From contig CM067559.1 in assembly GCA_034509755.1 (NCBI GenBank), forward strand, positions 34,338,032-34,402,031: 64,000 bases of DNA. Reading direction: 5' to 3'. The position numbers were made by a program, and so were the translations under genes. Below the pieces are notes generated by a model. That model made no database searches, was not told the DNA's origin, and was given only the letters and a program-made list of their open reading frames with translations. The stretch is from Anisodus tanguticus (Eukaryota; Streptophyta; Magnoliopsida; Solanales; Solanaceae). Positions 1 to 11,200 of the stretch are shown piece by piece; position 1 is the stretch's first letter, and every line of letters begins with the position of its first letter.

Positions 1-268
1 TGCAGAGAAAATACATAGTAGGTGAGGTTTCAATAGAGAAGAGAAGGAGAATAGGCTGATATGGCTGGCGGGTACATGCGGGTATTGGCGGGTGGCGGAT
101 ATCCACTTGGGTGGTGGAGCGGGTGTGGATTTAAGAATATACCCGCCTAGGCGGGTATGGATGTTGAAATTATACCCGCCACGGGTAGCGGGTATAAAAT
201 TTTCTGGCGGGTACGGGTGCGGGGGAGGGGGTACCCGCACCCGTCACGCCCAATTGTCATCCCTATGT
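1..268 (-). mobile_element. Terminal part of a GC-rich hAT-like DNA transposon
   Basis: From about 60 to 260 the sequence is dominated by repeats of cgggta/tacccg. On the minus strand it begins near 268 with tagggatgacaattgggc, which resembles the ends of plant hAT-type elements. It interrupts the protease start of a minus-strand Copia element directly after the WYMDT motif (minus strand, about 332-270). The other end is not recognisable and may lie outside the window, so neither length nor target duplication can be given. Class is inferred from end sequence and base composition only. Confidence 0.45.
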
Positions 269-1408
269 AAGACGTGACCCTCGTGTCCATGTACCATGAA
301 TCATCGGAAACATTAAAACTCATATTATTCATGGCGTGTTCGATGTCCTTGGGGACATAACTTGACGTCGATGGGCCATGAGTCGTATAAGCTTGTGGCG
401 GACGGGTCCCTAAAATTTTGGGCTGCCTGTTTGGGATGTTTGGGTCTGGCCCACTAGTTCATTGGAAACTGGGCTTGCTGGGCCTACTGTTGCGAGAACT
501 GCTGGGCCCACTGCTGCGGGTTCCAGGCCCACTGTTGGGTCCATTGCCCCTGCTGCTGCGGCTGCCAGTTCTGGCTGTGGCCATCCCCACCACCAGAAAA
601 GTTTCCGGCACCCCGGCCCCTCCCTTTTCCGCTATTATTTTTTCCTTTATTGTTGTGGTTGTGACCCTTTTTTGGTATGTTATGGTTACGGTTTGGATAT
701 GGTGTGGGACCAGAATTTTGAGGTCCAAAAATCTCCTCCGTCATGTTAGTGGAAACAAAGGTGGTGCCGGCGTTGGTTGCCGCCATCGCTAGTTGTTTAG
801 TCTTTCGGGTTTCTTCAAGAATCAATCGCGAACGGGCCTCATAAAAAGGTGGTAACGGGTTACTTTGTTGAATGAACGTTGCCACACCATCATATTGTTC
901 GTTCAAACTCGTGATTAATTGGAGTACCAACCTTTGATTCGAAACCGAAGCATCAACGTTGGATAGTTTGTCGGCAAACATTTTCAATTCTTGACAAAAA
1001 ACGGAAACATTTGCAAAGTCATCCAATTTTACGTTGGAGAATTGGTTTTCAAGATATATGACCCGAGACATTTTATTATCTTGAAAAATGTTTTTCAACT
1101 GCTCCCAAGCTTGTTGAGCTGTAGAGTCTGGTTCTAGAATGGTATGTAATAGATCATTAGATATAGTGTCGTAAATCCATTGAAGGACTATAGCATCTAA
1201 GCGAGACCATGCATCTTTTTCAACAGTTATGGTGTCCGATGAAGACAAGGAAGGAAGAATATGGTCTATAACTTTCTATGCTCGGCAATGGATTTTGAAT
1301 AACTCCGCCCAAGAGGAATATTGCCCATTTTCCATCTCAAGGGTAATTGGAATAAAGTTCTTGACGTTATTGACGGCAAGAGCAGGATGAATTTTTGTTT
1401 TCAGGCAT
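269..1408 (-). pseudogene. Copia gag plus start of protease (copy A), broken
   Basis: Minus-strand reading shows a Ty1/Copia gag of the UBN2 type. An open stretch at 1248-484 has the typical LQWIYDTIS, AWEQLKNIFQDN and RLVLQLITSLNEQYDGV blocks, followed by a Gly/Asn/Gln-rich tail. The frame can be followed upstream to about 1400 (HPALAV, LEMENGQYSSW), but a TAG at 1276-1278 interrupts it after FKIHCRA, and the ATG at 1406-1408 is one base out of frame. After the stop at 481 the frame shifts; at 332-270 the aspartic protease start is seen as SWYMDTRVTS, with the usual G-A of the active-site DTGA changed to R-V. The hAT-like end at 268 then cuts it. Same family as the 30.6-36.0 kb element. Non-functional. 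Confidence 0.85.
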
Positions 1409-1661
1409 TATTTCTCACGAAATACTAGAAGAATGGTAATAGGTTTGGTTGGTGGTTTTCCGAGAAACCCTAAACCGTTAGTGGTTTAGCGGCGAAAGGA
1501 GTTGTGTGGATGAAGAAGGAGAGAGAGAAAAATATGGTATTGGGATTAGGGTGTGAGTAATATGTCGGAGGTTTTAGAAATGTAACCCTAAGTTTAAGTA
1601 GTTTTCGGAGGAAGAATAGTGATTTAGGTTTTTTTTCTTCGTTGAGGTGAGAAAACCGGTT
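1409..1661. other. Junction segment between two opposed Copia fragments
   Basis: This stretch lies upstream of gag copy A (minus strand) and ends where plus-strand pol copy B begins. By position it should be the untranslated leader of copy A. I see no primer-binding site and no LTR terminus, so copy A probably lost its 5' end when the two fragments were brought head to head. Confidence 0.4.
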
Positions 1662-2476
1662 AGGGGGGGCAAATAGGCCGAGGAGATTATAGAAAAAGCT
1701 GGCATGTCATCGTGCAAACCGTCACATACACCGGTTGATACAAAGGGAAAATTGAGTAACACGGTCGGCTCCCCATATAGTGACCTACCCATTATTGCAG
1801 CCTTGTAAGGGCGTTATAGTATCTCACATTCACGAAACATGATATCTCATATGCGGTTCAGCAAGTTTGTTTACATATGCATGATCCGAAGGAAGCACAT
1901 ATGTGAGCTCTGAAACGAATTTTGTGGTATATTAAGGGTACTCTTGAGTTTGGGCTGCATCTGTATAAGTCCACTATCACTAGCATTACCTTGTATACAG
2001 ACGTTGATTGGGGTGGCTGCCTAGATACACGCCGCTCCACATCTGGCTATTGTGTGTTCTTAGGAGACAACCTCATCTCCTGGTCGTCAAAATGACAGTC
2101 GACACTGTCTCGATCAAGTGCTGAGGCAGAATACCGAGGGGTAGCAAATGTGGTCTCCGAATCGTGTTGGCTTCGAAATCTTTTGTTAGAACTACATTGT
2201 CCTATTGCAAAAGCAACTGTTGTTTATTGTGATAATGTGAGCGCAATATACTTATCATGTAACCCTGTCCAACATCAGTGCACAAAACACATAGAAATGG
2301 ATATCTTGTTTGTCTGTGAAAAGGTTGCTCGTAGACAAGTCTGGGTTCTACATGTTCCGTCTCGTTATCAGATTGTAGACATTTTCACAAAAGGGCTTCC
2401 GCGCATACTGTTTGATGGTTTCAGGGACAATCTCAACATCCGAGCACCTCCAGCTAAGACTGTGGGGGTCTGTTAA
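1662..2476 (+). pseudogene. Copia reverse transcriptase end and RNase H (copy B), broken
   Basis: Plus-strand conceptual reading gives the distal reverse transcriptase (EIIEKAGMSSCK...TPVDTKGKLS) and then the Ty1 RNase H region: YTDVDWGGCLDTRRSTSGYC at about 1990-2050, LSRSSAEAEYRGVANVVSES at about 2108-2165, and CDNVSAIYLS with TKHIEMDI at about 2230-2305. Stops interrupt it, for example after the HDPKEAHM block and after SWSSK. The last part, from VSESCWLRN to the stop at 2476, is open. It closely matches the RNase H of the minus-strand element at 31.0-31.6 kb, so it belongs to the same family. It is followed by a purine-rich tract (gactgtgggggtc) and a TGTTAAG, as expected for a polypurine tract and LTR start. 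Confidence 0.85.
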
Positions 2477-3160
2477 GGATGATTAGGATCATATCTTACT
2501 AATTATCCTTCATCATCTAAATCATTAAGGAGAATCATGTACAATCATGTACAATCAATAAGGAGACAAATTACCCATTTCATATCCGATGCGGGACTCT
2601 TAACACTTTTCTTAGCTTGTATTTTAATTTCAAATTATCATATGAAGTCCAAACTTTTGAAACAGTAAAAAAATTTCAAGCCCCTCTTTCAAATTATATT
2701 ATTTCGTCTTTAGCTTAAAAGTAAGAAAATTCCCGCAAAGGCTTATGATTTGGGCAGATTTATTATTGTTATCCGATGACAGCCTGTTGAGTAACTTGTG
2801 AATTGATGTATGAAGAAATTTCTAAGCGACAACATTAAATAGGAAAAAGGAACTCTCCCCAATTTTTTCTCTCACTTTTACGTGTATTTTATACCTATAT
2901 TAGCGCAATCAATTAATTAAATCACAATACAAAGCAAATCTACATTACTTCTTGGTTCCTTGTTTCACCAATGAAAACTTGCATTCTTTATTGCAAATAT
3001 AGTATTTATATACTCCGTCTGCATGTACGATATTTTTTTAGCACACACTGCATGAAATGTGGTACCAATCAAAATAGTTCTATATTTCTGTAGTCTTGCA
3101 GACACAGTAACAACATATCCCTACAATTTTAAAAAATTATATAATTATACATAATAAACA
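2471..3160 (+). other. Possible LTR start, then AT-rich sequence without genes
   Basis: TGTTAAGGATGATTAGGATC at 2471 follows a purine-rich tract and fits the start of a 3' LTR for copy B. No second copy with which to define its end is visible. Short direct repeats (aatcatgtac twice at about 2534-2553) and a phrase ccgatgcgggactcttaac near 2590 are seen. The rest to 3160 is AT-rich with no coding or RNA signal. Confidence 0.4.
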
Positions 3161-3166
3161 TCTTGT

Positions 3167-5266
3167 ATGTTAAGAGTCGCGGAAACACCTCCAGCAGAGG
3201 CGGAGGCCGAGGGCAGCAGGGTCAAACCTACTGGCAGCCGCAACATTTTTCCGGCAACGGGCAGTGGGGTCAGATCCCGCCGTGGGCCTGGAACCCGCAG
3301 TAGTGGGGCCCACACTGCCCATACCCAACAAATCAGTGGGCTCGGCCCAATATTTCAAACAGGCAGTCCGGTGTTTTTGGCAGCCGTCCACAACAAGCAT
3401 TTTCAGGCCATGCACCATCATCGTCGAGTTATGCTCCAACAGACATTGAGCAAGCCATGAACAACATGAGTATCAATGTTCCTGATGACTCATGGTACAT
3501 GGACACCGGGGCAACCTCACACTTGACGGCATCTCAAGGTAATCTCTCGTCTTATTTTAAGATGAGAAGTAATAAAAATATTATCGTTGGTAGTGGGCCA
3601 AATTAAACCCCCCCCCCCCCTCTCCCCTCACCCACCTTTGCAATTGAATAATGTCCTACATGCACCCAAACTCATTAAAAATTGATATTTGTACGTCGGT
3701 TCACTACTGACAACAATATTTCTGTTAATTTTGATCTGTTGGGGTTTTCTCTGAAGGATTTTTAGACGGGGATGCCAGTAATGAGATGTAATAGCACTAG
3801 GGATTTGTATCTCATCACCACCACTACCAACAACCAAGTCACCACTCCATCAACTTTTGATGATCTTTCTCCTATGTTATGACATAACCGTTTGGGACAC
3901 CCGGGAGTACCGGTGTTCAATTCTCTTAGAAAAATAAATTGATTGATTGTAAACAGTGTTTAGACTCCCATGTTTGTCAGTCTTGCATTTTCGGAAAGCA
4001 TGTTAAACTCCCTTTTTCTTTATCTTCGTCAAATACTATTATGCAGTTTGATATATTGCACAGCGATTTGTGGACATACACGATTTTGAGTTCGGCAGGT
4101 CATAAGTACTCTATGCTTATTTTGGATGATTTCACTATTTTTTGTGGAGATTTCCAATTGGACAAAAATCACTAGGGGTGGGCATAAAACTCGTTGAACC
4201 GAAAAAACCGCCGATTCGGTTTTTATTCATTTTTTAAAAAAAACCGGTTCACGAAAAAATTGAACCGAATCAGGATTAAATGATTCGGTTCGGTTCTTTC
4301 GTATTTTTTATGAACCGAACCGAAAACCGGGGCACATATGTAATTAATCTTATTTTTTATTTTAGGCTACCGCTATCTCTTGAATCATAGCCATTGAAGT
4401 CAATCTATAAATCTTTTATGAAAGCCGAATGCGGCATGAACTTAATTAACATATTATGGAAGCATCGACATAAAATGTAGGAGATAAAGTAGTTGTAAAT
4501 TGGTGCAACTTTAAATGGTCATAACTCTGCGCTCGGATGTCCGTTTTACTCATTTTTTTTCTTTTGCGTATTTTTTCGAGACGCGGCCGGTCAAACGGCC
4601 GTAAGGCGGTTTGGCACCGCCAATTTTTAGGAAAACATTTATTTTCCCAATCAATTTGTGTTTTCCCCCAAATCGATTTCTAATTTTCCCTTTTCTTTAG
4701 TAAACATCTCACGATATACAATACATTTCAACGTCGAAATTTCCGTGATAATGTAGGTGTGAATGTCAATTTCAGTGTTGGAAATTCAATTTTAAAAAAA
4801 ATCCCCCGACCCGACCCATTTTATTTCAGTGTTGGACTTTTATTTTGTGGGGATGTAAACTTTAATTTTGAATTTTTTACATGTTTTAAGAATATATGTG
4901 ATGCAGACTTTATGTTTTTTGACTTTAAATTATTTTTTTGGACTTTATATTTGATGCGAAAAAACCGATATAAATCGATACTTTCGGGATATAAACCGAT
5001 ATATCGGGTTTTTTTTTTAAAAAAAAGTTTGATTCGATTTTTATTTTAAAAAACCGAATCTTATTCTGTTCATATTTTTTTGATAAAAAACCAAACCGAA
5101 TCGATATACGCCCACCCCTAAAAATCACAAGTTCCCACTATTTTTAATCAATTTAGTGTCTTCATCCAAACTCAATTTGAGAAGTCCATTAAATGTTTTC
5201 AATGTGACAATGAGAGGGAATTTGTAAATGACTAATTTAAAGATTTTTGTCACAAAAATGGTATTA
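3167..5266 (+). pseudogene. Copia gag end, protease and integrase start (copy C), interrupted
   Basis: Plus-strand reading shows the Gln/Gly-rich gag tail, an in-frame TAG after WAWNPQ (near 3300), and an intact-looking protease start SWYMDTGATSHLTASQ at about 3490-3540. After a C-run near 3606-3621 the frame shifts; LHAPKLIKN, then LWHNRLGHPGVPVFNSLR (GAG-pre-integrase, about 3880-3930), CQSCIFGKHVKLPF and the integrase start MQFDILHSDLWTY...LILDDF follow. The integrase is split by a 948-bp DNA transposon at 4173-5120 and resumes with SQVPTIFNQFSVFIQTQFEK. The copy ends after FCHKNGI, near 5266, where it joins unrelated sequence. Its protease leader MNNMS closely resembles that of copy A, so the two are relatives. 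Confidence 0.85.
4173..5120. mobile_element. Non-autonomous hAT-type transposon with 8-bp target duplication
   Basis: A 948-bp insertion begins with taggggtgggc and ends with its exact complement gcccaccccta. It is flanked on both sides by aaaatcac (4165-4172 and 5121-5128), a perfect 8-bp direct repeat. An 8-bp duplication and this terminus are typical of plant hAT elements. Removing it joins the two halves of the Copia integrase in frame across the junction, which confirms a real insertion. Subterminal regions carry repeated gattcggtt/aaccgaatc motifs in both orientations, as hAT transposase binding regions often do. It has no transposase frame, so it moved with help from another element. 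Confidence 0.9.
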
Positions 5267-5490
5267 GAGTCAGACTCATTCTAATTCTAATTCTTTGTTT
5301 ACCGATGTTAGCCTCCAAATTATATTATACACGCTCCAGTTAACAAGGTCTGGGCGTGCGGGATAGTGTTAAGAGTCCCATATCGAATATGGAATGGTAA
5401 CATGAACTTTTATATAGACTTGGACAATCCTTACCCTACCAGCTAGCTTTTGAGGTTGAGTTAGGTCTAATATCTATTCTTTACCTTGTA
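5267..5490. other. LTR-like remnant
   Basis: From about 5330 the sequence ccagttaacaaggtctgggc, then tgttaagagtcccatatcga, then gacttggacaatccttaccc resembles LTR pieces scattered through Solanaceae genomes. That is recognition from memory, not a measured match. No partner LTR or coding part is attached. Confidence 0.3.
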
Positions 5491-6569
5491 GAATTGTTGA
5501 ATTGAGAAACAAAAAAGTTAAGCGATATAAGAAAATAACATGTGTTTCAACACTCCAGTCACTCTCCTAGGACTCCTTAATGTCCATCCGGTTCAAAAAT
5601 ATATCTTCCTCAATTGGAATGCTATTAACATTACAGCTTTCAATAATTGTGCTCCAGCAGAATGGTGAAATTTTTTATCAAAGATTTTATGTAATCTATA
5701 TCGAGATTTACATATATTTTGCTTGCATAGATGGTGGCGAAGTTAACTTCACATGTTAATAATGGATGCAATAAAAATAATTTTGACATGCTTTCAGAAT
5801 GTTAGTAGTCAAATTTCAGTCTAAAATAATTACCACGAAATTCTTTAACCGCTACAAAAGTTACTATCACAAATATATGCCCAAATTCTACTTGCACTAT
5901 AAGGATTGAACTTCTCTCCAAATTCTTCCCTTTCCCGTAAGATAATTTTTTTGTTTCGTCGAACTATGTAAAGAAAAGATAAATCAAAATTTAATAGAGG
6001 GAAAATCTATATGATTCATCTAAATCTAATCAAAAGATATTGACGCTAATAATATAATCATTTATTATAATAATTTGAAGATGGAGTTTAAACCGAGTTG
6101 GGATAAATATGACTTTTTTAGTGTACAATGGTAAATATTGCTCTGAAGTTGAATGACAAGGGAGCATATGTTGAAAAAGTATAACGAAAGACAAATATAA
6201 ATTCTTTATGAGTGAAAGGATAAATCTGGCCTTTTATTTGCAAAAAGAAAAATTCATCTAACTATTTTTAAAAAAAAGATAATGATTAAAAAAAAGCACC
6301 TAAGCTATCAGTTTTTTGTGATTTTTTTGTATGAATTATCAAATGTGCAAATATCCTACCTGAACTATTACTAATTATTTATCAAAACACACTTCAACTA
6401 TTGTTTGTTTATTTTCCACCTGAATCACTATCATTTTGAAAAGTGAACAAAATGATGATTGAGATATATTTTTAATCATTAACTCAAAAATTAATTTATT
6501 GAATGTACGGGAACGAAATTGAAGAGTTTGGCTTCCAAAAAGGCTCGCAAATAATCCTTGTGTCTTTTA
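5491..6569. other. AT-rich intergenic sequence
   Basis: No coding region or RNA gene is visible. Between about 6295 and 6435 a phrase like cacctgaactat recurs at loose spacing (acctaagctat, acctgaactat, acctgaatcac), which suggests a decayed MITE. Nothing else is supported. Confidence 0.3.
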
Positions 6570-6745
6570 CACTTTTTCCCTATTTTGTATTGATCTTTAA
6601 TTTTTGCCTCTCAAAGGGAAATTATGCCTTCCAGAGCATAAGTTTTTTTACTGGATCGGATATCCCGTAAAAAACTTATGTCCCAGAAGATATAAATTTC
6701 ATTTAAGGGGGAAAAATTGAAGACCAATACAAAATAGGAGCAAAC
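6570..6745. repeat. Foldback (MITE-like) inverted repeat upstream of HAKAI
   Basis: The left arm cctattttgtattgatcttt (from about 6579) is the near-complement of the right arm gaccaatacaaaatagg (about 6722-6738). Inner segments also pair: gccttccagagcataagttt against aaaacttatgtcccagaag. The whole is an imperfect palindrome of about 170 bp. It lies roughly 200 bp upstream of the likely HAKAI transcription start. No target duplication could be fixed. Confidence 0.6.
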
Positions 6746-7375
6746 CGTGCAATTTCTTGATCCTTTTTAATATGAATCCTTAAATTGGGCCAAATCTAAA
6801 TTGTTTTTCAAGACAAGTCAAACATATGAAGGCCCATATCCGTAAATAACTAAACTGCAAAGGGGTTTCTTGATTTTCCTTCACTGCAAAATTTTCAACT
6901 TTCAGCGCTGAACAAAAGGGACGAACGAAAAACATCTCAAGCATTTATCACATCGAGACTCTGTTATACACAACACCAAAACGGTAATGCGTCTATAATT
7001 ATATATTTTTCTGAATTTTGACAGTTAGGTTTTAAATATCACTTGAATTTGGTAGTTTAATTGTTCATCTTTCTGCATTTTTTTTTGTGCTAATGCATTT
7101 ATATAGATTAATCCAATTGGAATTGAGAGTCAATTTATGTTTCCATAATACTTGCTAAAATAAAGTAGGGGTTTCACTCGGAATTTTGTTAAATTTAGGG
7201 TTTATGCTGTTTCGACAATGTGGGTTTGGCAGAAGAAACCCTTATTCGAAAAATGATGCATCTGGGGTTCCATGGAATTTTTACAAAATTCTTCAACTAT
7301 CGAGCCTGATGTTAGAATGGCATGGGTACTAGCTAGAAAGCTTGTAAATCCTTTCTGTGAAGAACCGTTGTTTAC

Positions 7376-7418
7376 AACAACAACATACCCAGTGTGATTT
7401 CACATGTGGGGTCGGGAA
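7376..7418. repeat. Solanaceae SINE-like fragment
   Basis: acaacaacatacccagtgtg followed by a ...cacatgtggggtcggg phrase resembles the very common Solanaceae repeat with a caacaacatacccagtg core. Only about 43 bp are present, directly abutting the Stowaway element at 7426. Confidence 0.4.
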
Positions 7419-7425
7419 GTGTATA

Positions 7426-7668
7426 CTCCCTCGGGATCAAAAAGAGTGTCCACCTAGCCATTTGCTTAAGAAAATACTACACCCATGCAAAAATAGATAA
7501 TTTGACTAAAATGTCTCTAAATATATAGGTATTATGATTTGGTCGCCTAACACTTAATAAGAGCAAATCTGAAAAAATAAGGTTAATTCTTTCTTGATTT
7601 GGTAAGTGGACATCCTTTTTGAACAAAAAATAAGGGTTAATTGGACACTCTTTTTGATCCAGAGGGAG
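7426..7668. mobile_element. Stowaway-type MITE
   Basis: 243 bp with long terminal inverted repeats. The left end ctccctcgggatcaaaaaga and the right end complement ctccctctggatcaaaaaga match over about 26 bp with one mismatch. TA dinucleotides flank both sides (7424-7425, 7669-7670), as expected for Tc1/mariner-derived Stowaway elements, whose signature ends are ctccctc. It lies in the probable HAKAI leader intron. Confidence 0.9.
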
Positions 7669-7681
7669 TAACTTATCACAA

Positions 7682-7927
7682 CCTTTGTTTCGATTTGCTT
7701 GTCTTAGTTTGACTCTGCACATATTTCAAGAAAATAAATAAGAGTTATGAATCTTGTGGTCTTAAGCTGAAGATGTGTGTAATATACCAAAACATCCTTT
7801 GAATCTTGTTGTCTTAAATTTGTCATGTAGGATGTTGTGGGTAAAAAATTACTAAATATAGAAAGTGACATTCTTTTTAAAATAGACTAAAAAGGAAAGT
7901 AAGGCAAATAAATTGAAATGGGGGGAG
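7682..7927. mobile_element. Second, slightly truncated Stowaway-type MITE
   Basis: The right end ttgaaatggggggag|ta, read on the minus strand as ctccccccatttcaatttat, is complementary to the left arm ctttgtttcgatttgcttgt near 7683. The first bases of the left end (ctccc) appear lost or mutated. It sits 14 bp from the previous MITE and differs from it in sequence. Confidence 0.7.
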
Positions 7928-8208
7928 TATTAATTTATATGTTTGGACCGTTTCTTGATTTTTTTGGTGGTAATCATTATGGAGAAGACATGCTTATCTT
8001 CTGTGTGTTTTTCCAATTTTATCTTATGTCCTTAGGGATACTGATTTCATTCCTGGTGATTGGTGAATTTTACCATTGTAATTTGGTGGTAATATTTAAA
8101 TTCTTATTACTTCCCTGCAGATATACCATTGATTTGTTATCTCAGTTGAAGAATTTATACGGGTTTGGGGAATCGAAGGAGGGTGGAGAGCAGATTTAAT
8201 TGGAAAAG

Positions 8209-11200
8209 ATGCTTCAGATCCGGCTTAGCAAACCAGCGAGTGAGAGCGGTGGAAGTGCTAAGTCTTTGCCTCCTGACACTGTTACAGTTGCTTGTCCTGA
8301 TCACCTTGTTTTAGCTGATCTTCCTGTAGCCAAGAGCCTTGGTTCAGTAAATGCTGCATCTCTGCTCAAGACTGTTGGGCGTAGGTCCCGGCGCCAGCTT
8401 GGTGAACGAGTACATTTTTGTGTCCGTTGTGACTTTCCAATTGCTATTTATGGACGTCTGGTGAGTATTGAATTTTTATAGAATAAAAATAGAAATGATT
8501 TTATAATTTGATCATTATTCTAAAACTAGTAATTTCTATTAGGTTTAACAAAAAGCATCAAGAAGATGCAGCATTACAGAGAAAGAAAGTATCAGCTCCC
8601 ATGAAGGGAAAAAAGCTAGTAATTCTAGGAAAGAATCAACAGTAATTACAGAGGAGAGGTTGACCAACTGGAAAGAATAATGAAATATCTAGCCTTAAGA
8701 ATGGGGATGGGAGTTGGGATGCCATCAAAACACCTTTTGTTCCTCTTTAACCATAAGCACCACAAGATACTAGCAGGAACCAAAGACCTAATGAAATTTG
8801 TACGATTGCTGCTCAATACTGTTTGAACCACCAACAAATGAGAGATCAAGACTAGGCTACCTGCTACTTAGTACTAATTTTTATAACGAAGAGGAATTCA
8901 TTAATGGCATCCAGTGCATGGAGGAATCAAAAGTACATATTACTAGGAAACAACTCCACACACAGAGATCTATACTAAAAGGATAGGGAGCTGACAAAAC
9001 CTAAGAGGTACTCTTGAGAGCTTACATGTGTAAGATTATGCCAAAGTTTAAAATACACCTAGACTTTACAGAGTGTGTGGCAGTTGATACACCACCAAAA
9101 CATCGTCGATTCCTTTCTGACTATATACACCCTAACACCAGCATATACTGGTCGGTATTATCCTCTAGATCTTCGTGATGGTTTTATTAGCTTTCCAAAA
9201 GCTCCAGCTCTCATAGGCATCCTTAATGTTGTTTGACATTACCCAAGAAAGTCCAAAAATAGAGGCATATTACAAATGTCTGCAACTACTGGGCAGTGTA
9301 GGAAGAAGTGTTTGTTGGTCTCCAGACATTGATGGTACATGTAACATCTATTCACTATCCGAATGTTCCTCCTGCTTAAGTATCATGTGGCATGCTTCAT
9401 AGATTGCTGTTCGAGGAAGCATTTGAGTCTTGGGGGTAGTTTTGTATTACCCAATATGAGCTTCCAGGGCCATTGCTCATCCCAATCTGAGTTAGTGAAG
9501 ATTTGTAGCTTTCCTTCACTGTGTATACCCCTTTTTGTGTTACCCCAACTTTTACTATCATCTGTGTGGTCGAGGAAAGTAAAGGACTGCAGTCTTTGTA
9601 ACAAAATCAGCAGTTCCGGTAGTTATTAGTCCTGAAAGTTCCTTCTAAACAGTAGATCTGTGTGGACAAGATCTTTCTGTTGTGTGCAATGAAAGAATCA
9701 ACATTTGAGGCAATTTGAAATAAATTTGGGATATTAAGCATCAAAGGTGATACATGGAGCCATGGGTCTTCCCAAAATTTGATATGATTTCTTGAACCCA
9801 CATGTATGTGATATTCTGAGAGAAATCATTCCATAAATTCCTGATGTACTTCCATAATCTAATACCATGAGGGGCCCTAGATAATTTAGCACTCCACTTG
9901 AGAGTCATGTTTTGCTCTGACTACTTGCTTCCAAAAAGCATCGTTACCTTCGTTATACAATTGTATCTTTCACTTTCGAACCTATAAACATTATAGTCCC
10001 ACTCCCTTCCTATAACCAAGTTTTTATTCCAGATACCTCTGATTGCGGCCAACTCATCCTAGAACTCCTTTCTTTCCCCGTTTATGTGAGGGGCCATAAA
10101 CTCATGTGAAGCACCACCTAAAACCTTCATTCAAACTTTCCAACATAGAAAACAAAGAATAAGTTCCTTGTGGATGCCCATACAATCCCAATATCTACTA
10201 TCCCATATTATAATTCCTCCCTTGGTACCACAAGCTTTTAGTTCAGCAATTGACCTACCTGTTACCCCAAATTTGATGTATTTAATGGGATGTCCCTACC
10301 TCAATTTTTGTTTCTTGATGGTATATGATGTCAGCTTCTCCATTGCGAATCAAAGACTTGATAATAGTATCCCTTTTGCTCCACTCTTTCAACCCCAGCA
10401 CATTCCAATATAAAATTTTAAGCTTCATCTTGAGAATGCTATTTGGTGCCTACTCTTGTCTTTCTACCTCACTCCATCATAATTTATACCACATTTGAGT
10501 CTGTTCTGCTCAATTTCTCCTTTTTGGTTGCCCTTGCAAATTGGGTGGTGTTTTTTTTAATAAGATCTGCAATTGCCTTCGCTGCTCCATCCTCATAACC
10601 ATGTCAAGAATTTCATGCTCAAAACCAGCAAAGTTGACTCCAAAGGCTTTGTATGCTTTAACCATCACCAAGTTTGTCCACATCGAAGTTTCAATAACAC
10701 CAGATTGTGAACAAGTTGAGAACTTCTTTACCCCCCTTCGTACTAAGGAAGAGAAAGAAAAGTGTTGAAAGTGTGAGGAGAGGTCAGAGCCTGAATCACT
10801 GAGCTTAGGAGGCATCAATACCATTGAAGGCTGGTTTATCATGATTCTATGATCTGTTGAGAAATCTACCTCACCATCTGCGCCAAAAGAGCTCAATTGG
10901 TGTTCGAAGGAGTTGGGTCTGAATTGAAGGTGGGTTTGTGTGGGCGATGTTTTTGTGGAGGTTTGTGGGTTTCTTCGAAAAGAGCCTCAAACCAATTGTG
11001 GGATGGGTGAGTAATTAGGTGGCTTTGGCTTTTCAGATCTGGGGTTGTTTAGCGGGTCTTTTCGTTTTTGGACTTGTGTTATAATAGCTTTTGTCTAAGC
11101 TTTGGCCCAAATCAGAAGCCAATGCTTTAGTTGGCCCCTTCCCATCCAAATCTGAAAGTCACATGAGGAGCCAGATGACTAGTGCCAGTGAACTACCGTC

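Larger units (their letters stand above)
6880..8208 (+). other. Probable HAKAI 5' untranslated region with leader intron
   Basis: A plausible first non-coding exon ends at 6983 (...ccaaaacg|gtaatg). A good acceptor ttccctgcag ends at 8120, followed by 88 bp to the ATG at 8209. The intron would be about 1.1 kb and carries two Stowaway-like MITEs. A leader intron just before the start codon is common in plant housekeeping genes. The transcription start and donor are inferred and need transcript data. Confidence 0.4.

Noticed and set aside
4759..5128. Small proteins inside the hAT element
   Set aside because: The frames consist of Phe/Lys/Ile runs from AT-rich sequence on both strands; no conserved domain.
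7477..7722. Coding region of 81 residues
   Set aside because: It lies entirely across two Stowaway MITEs.
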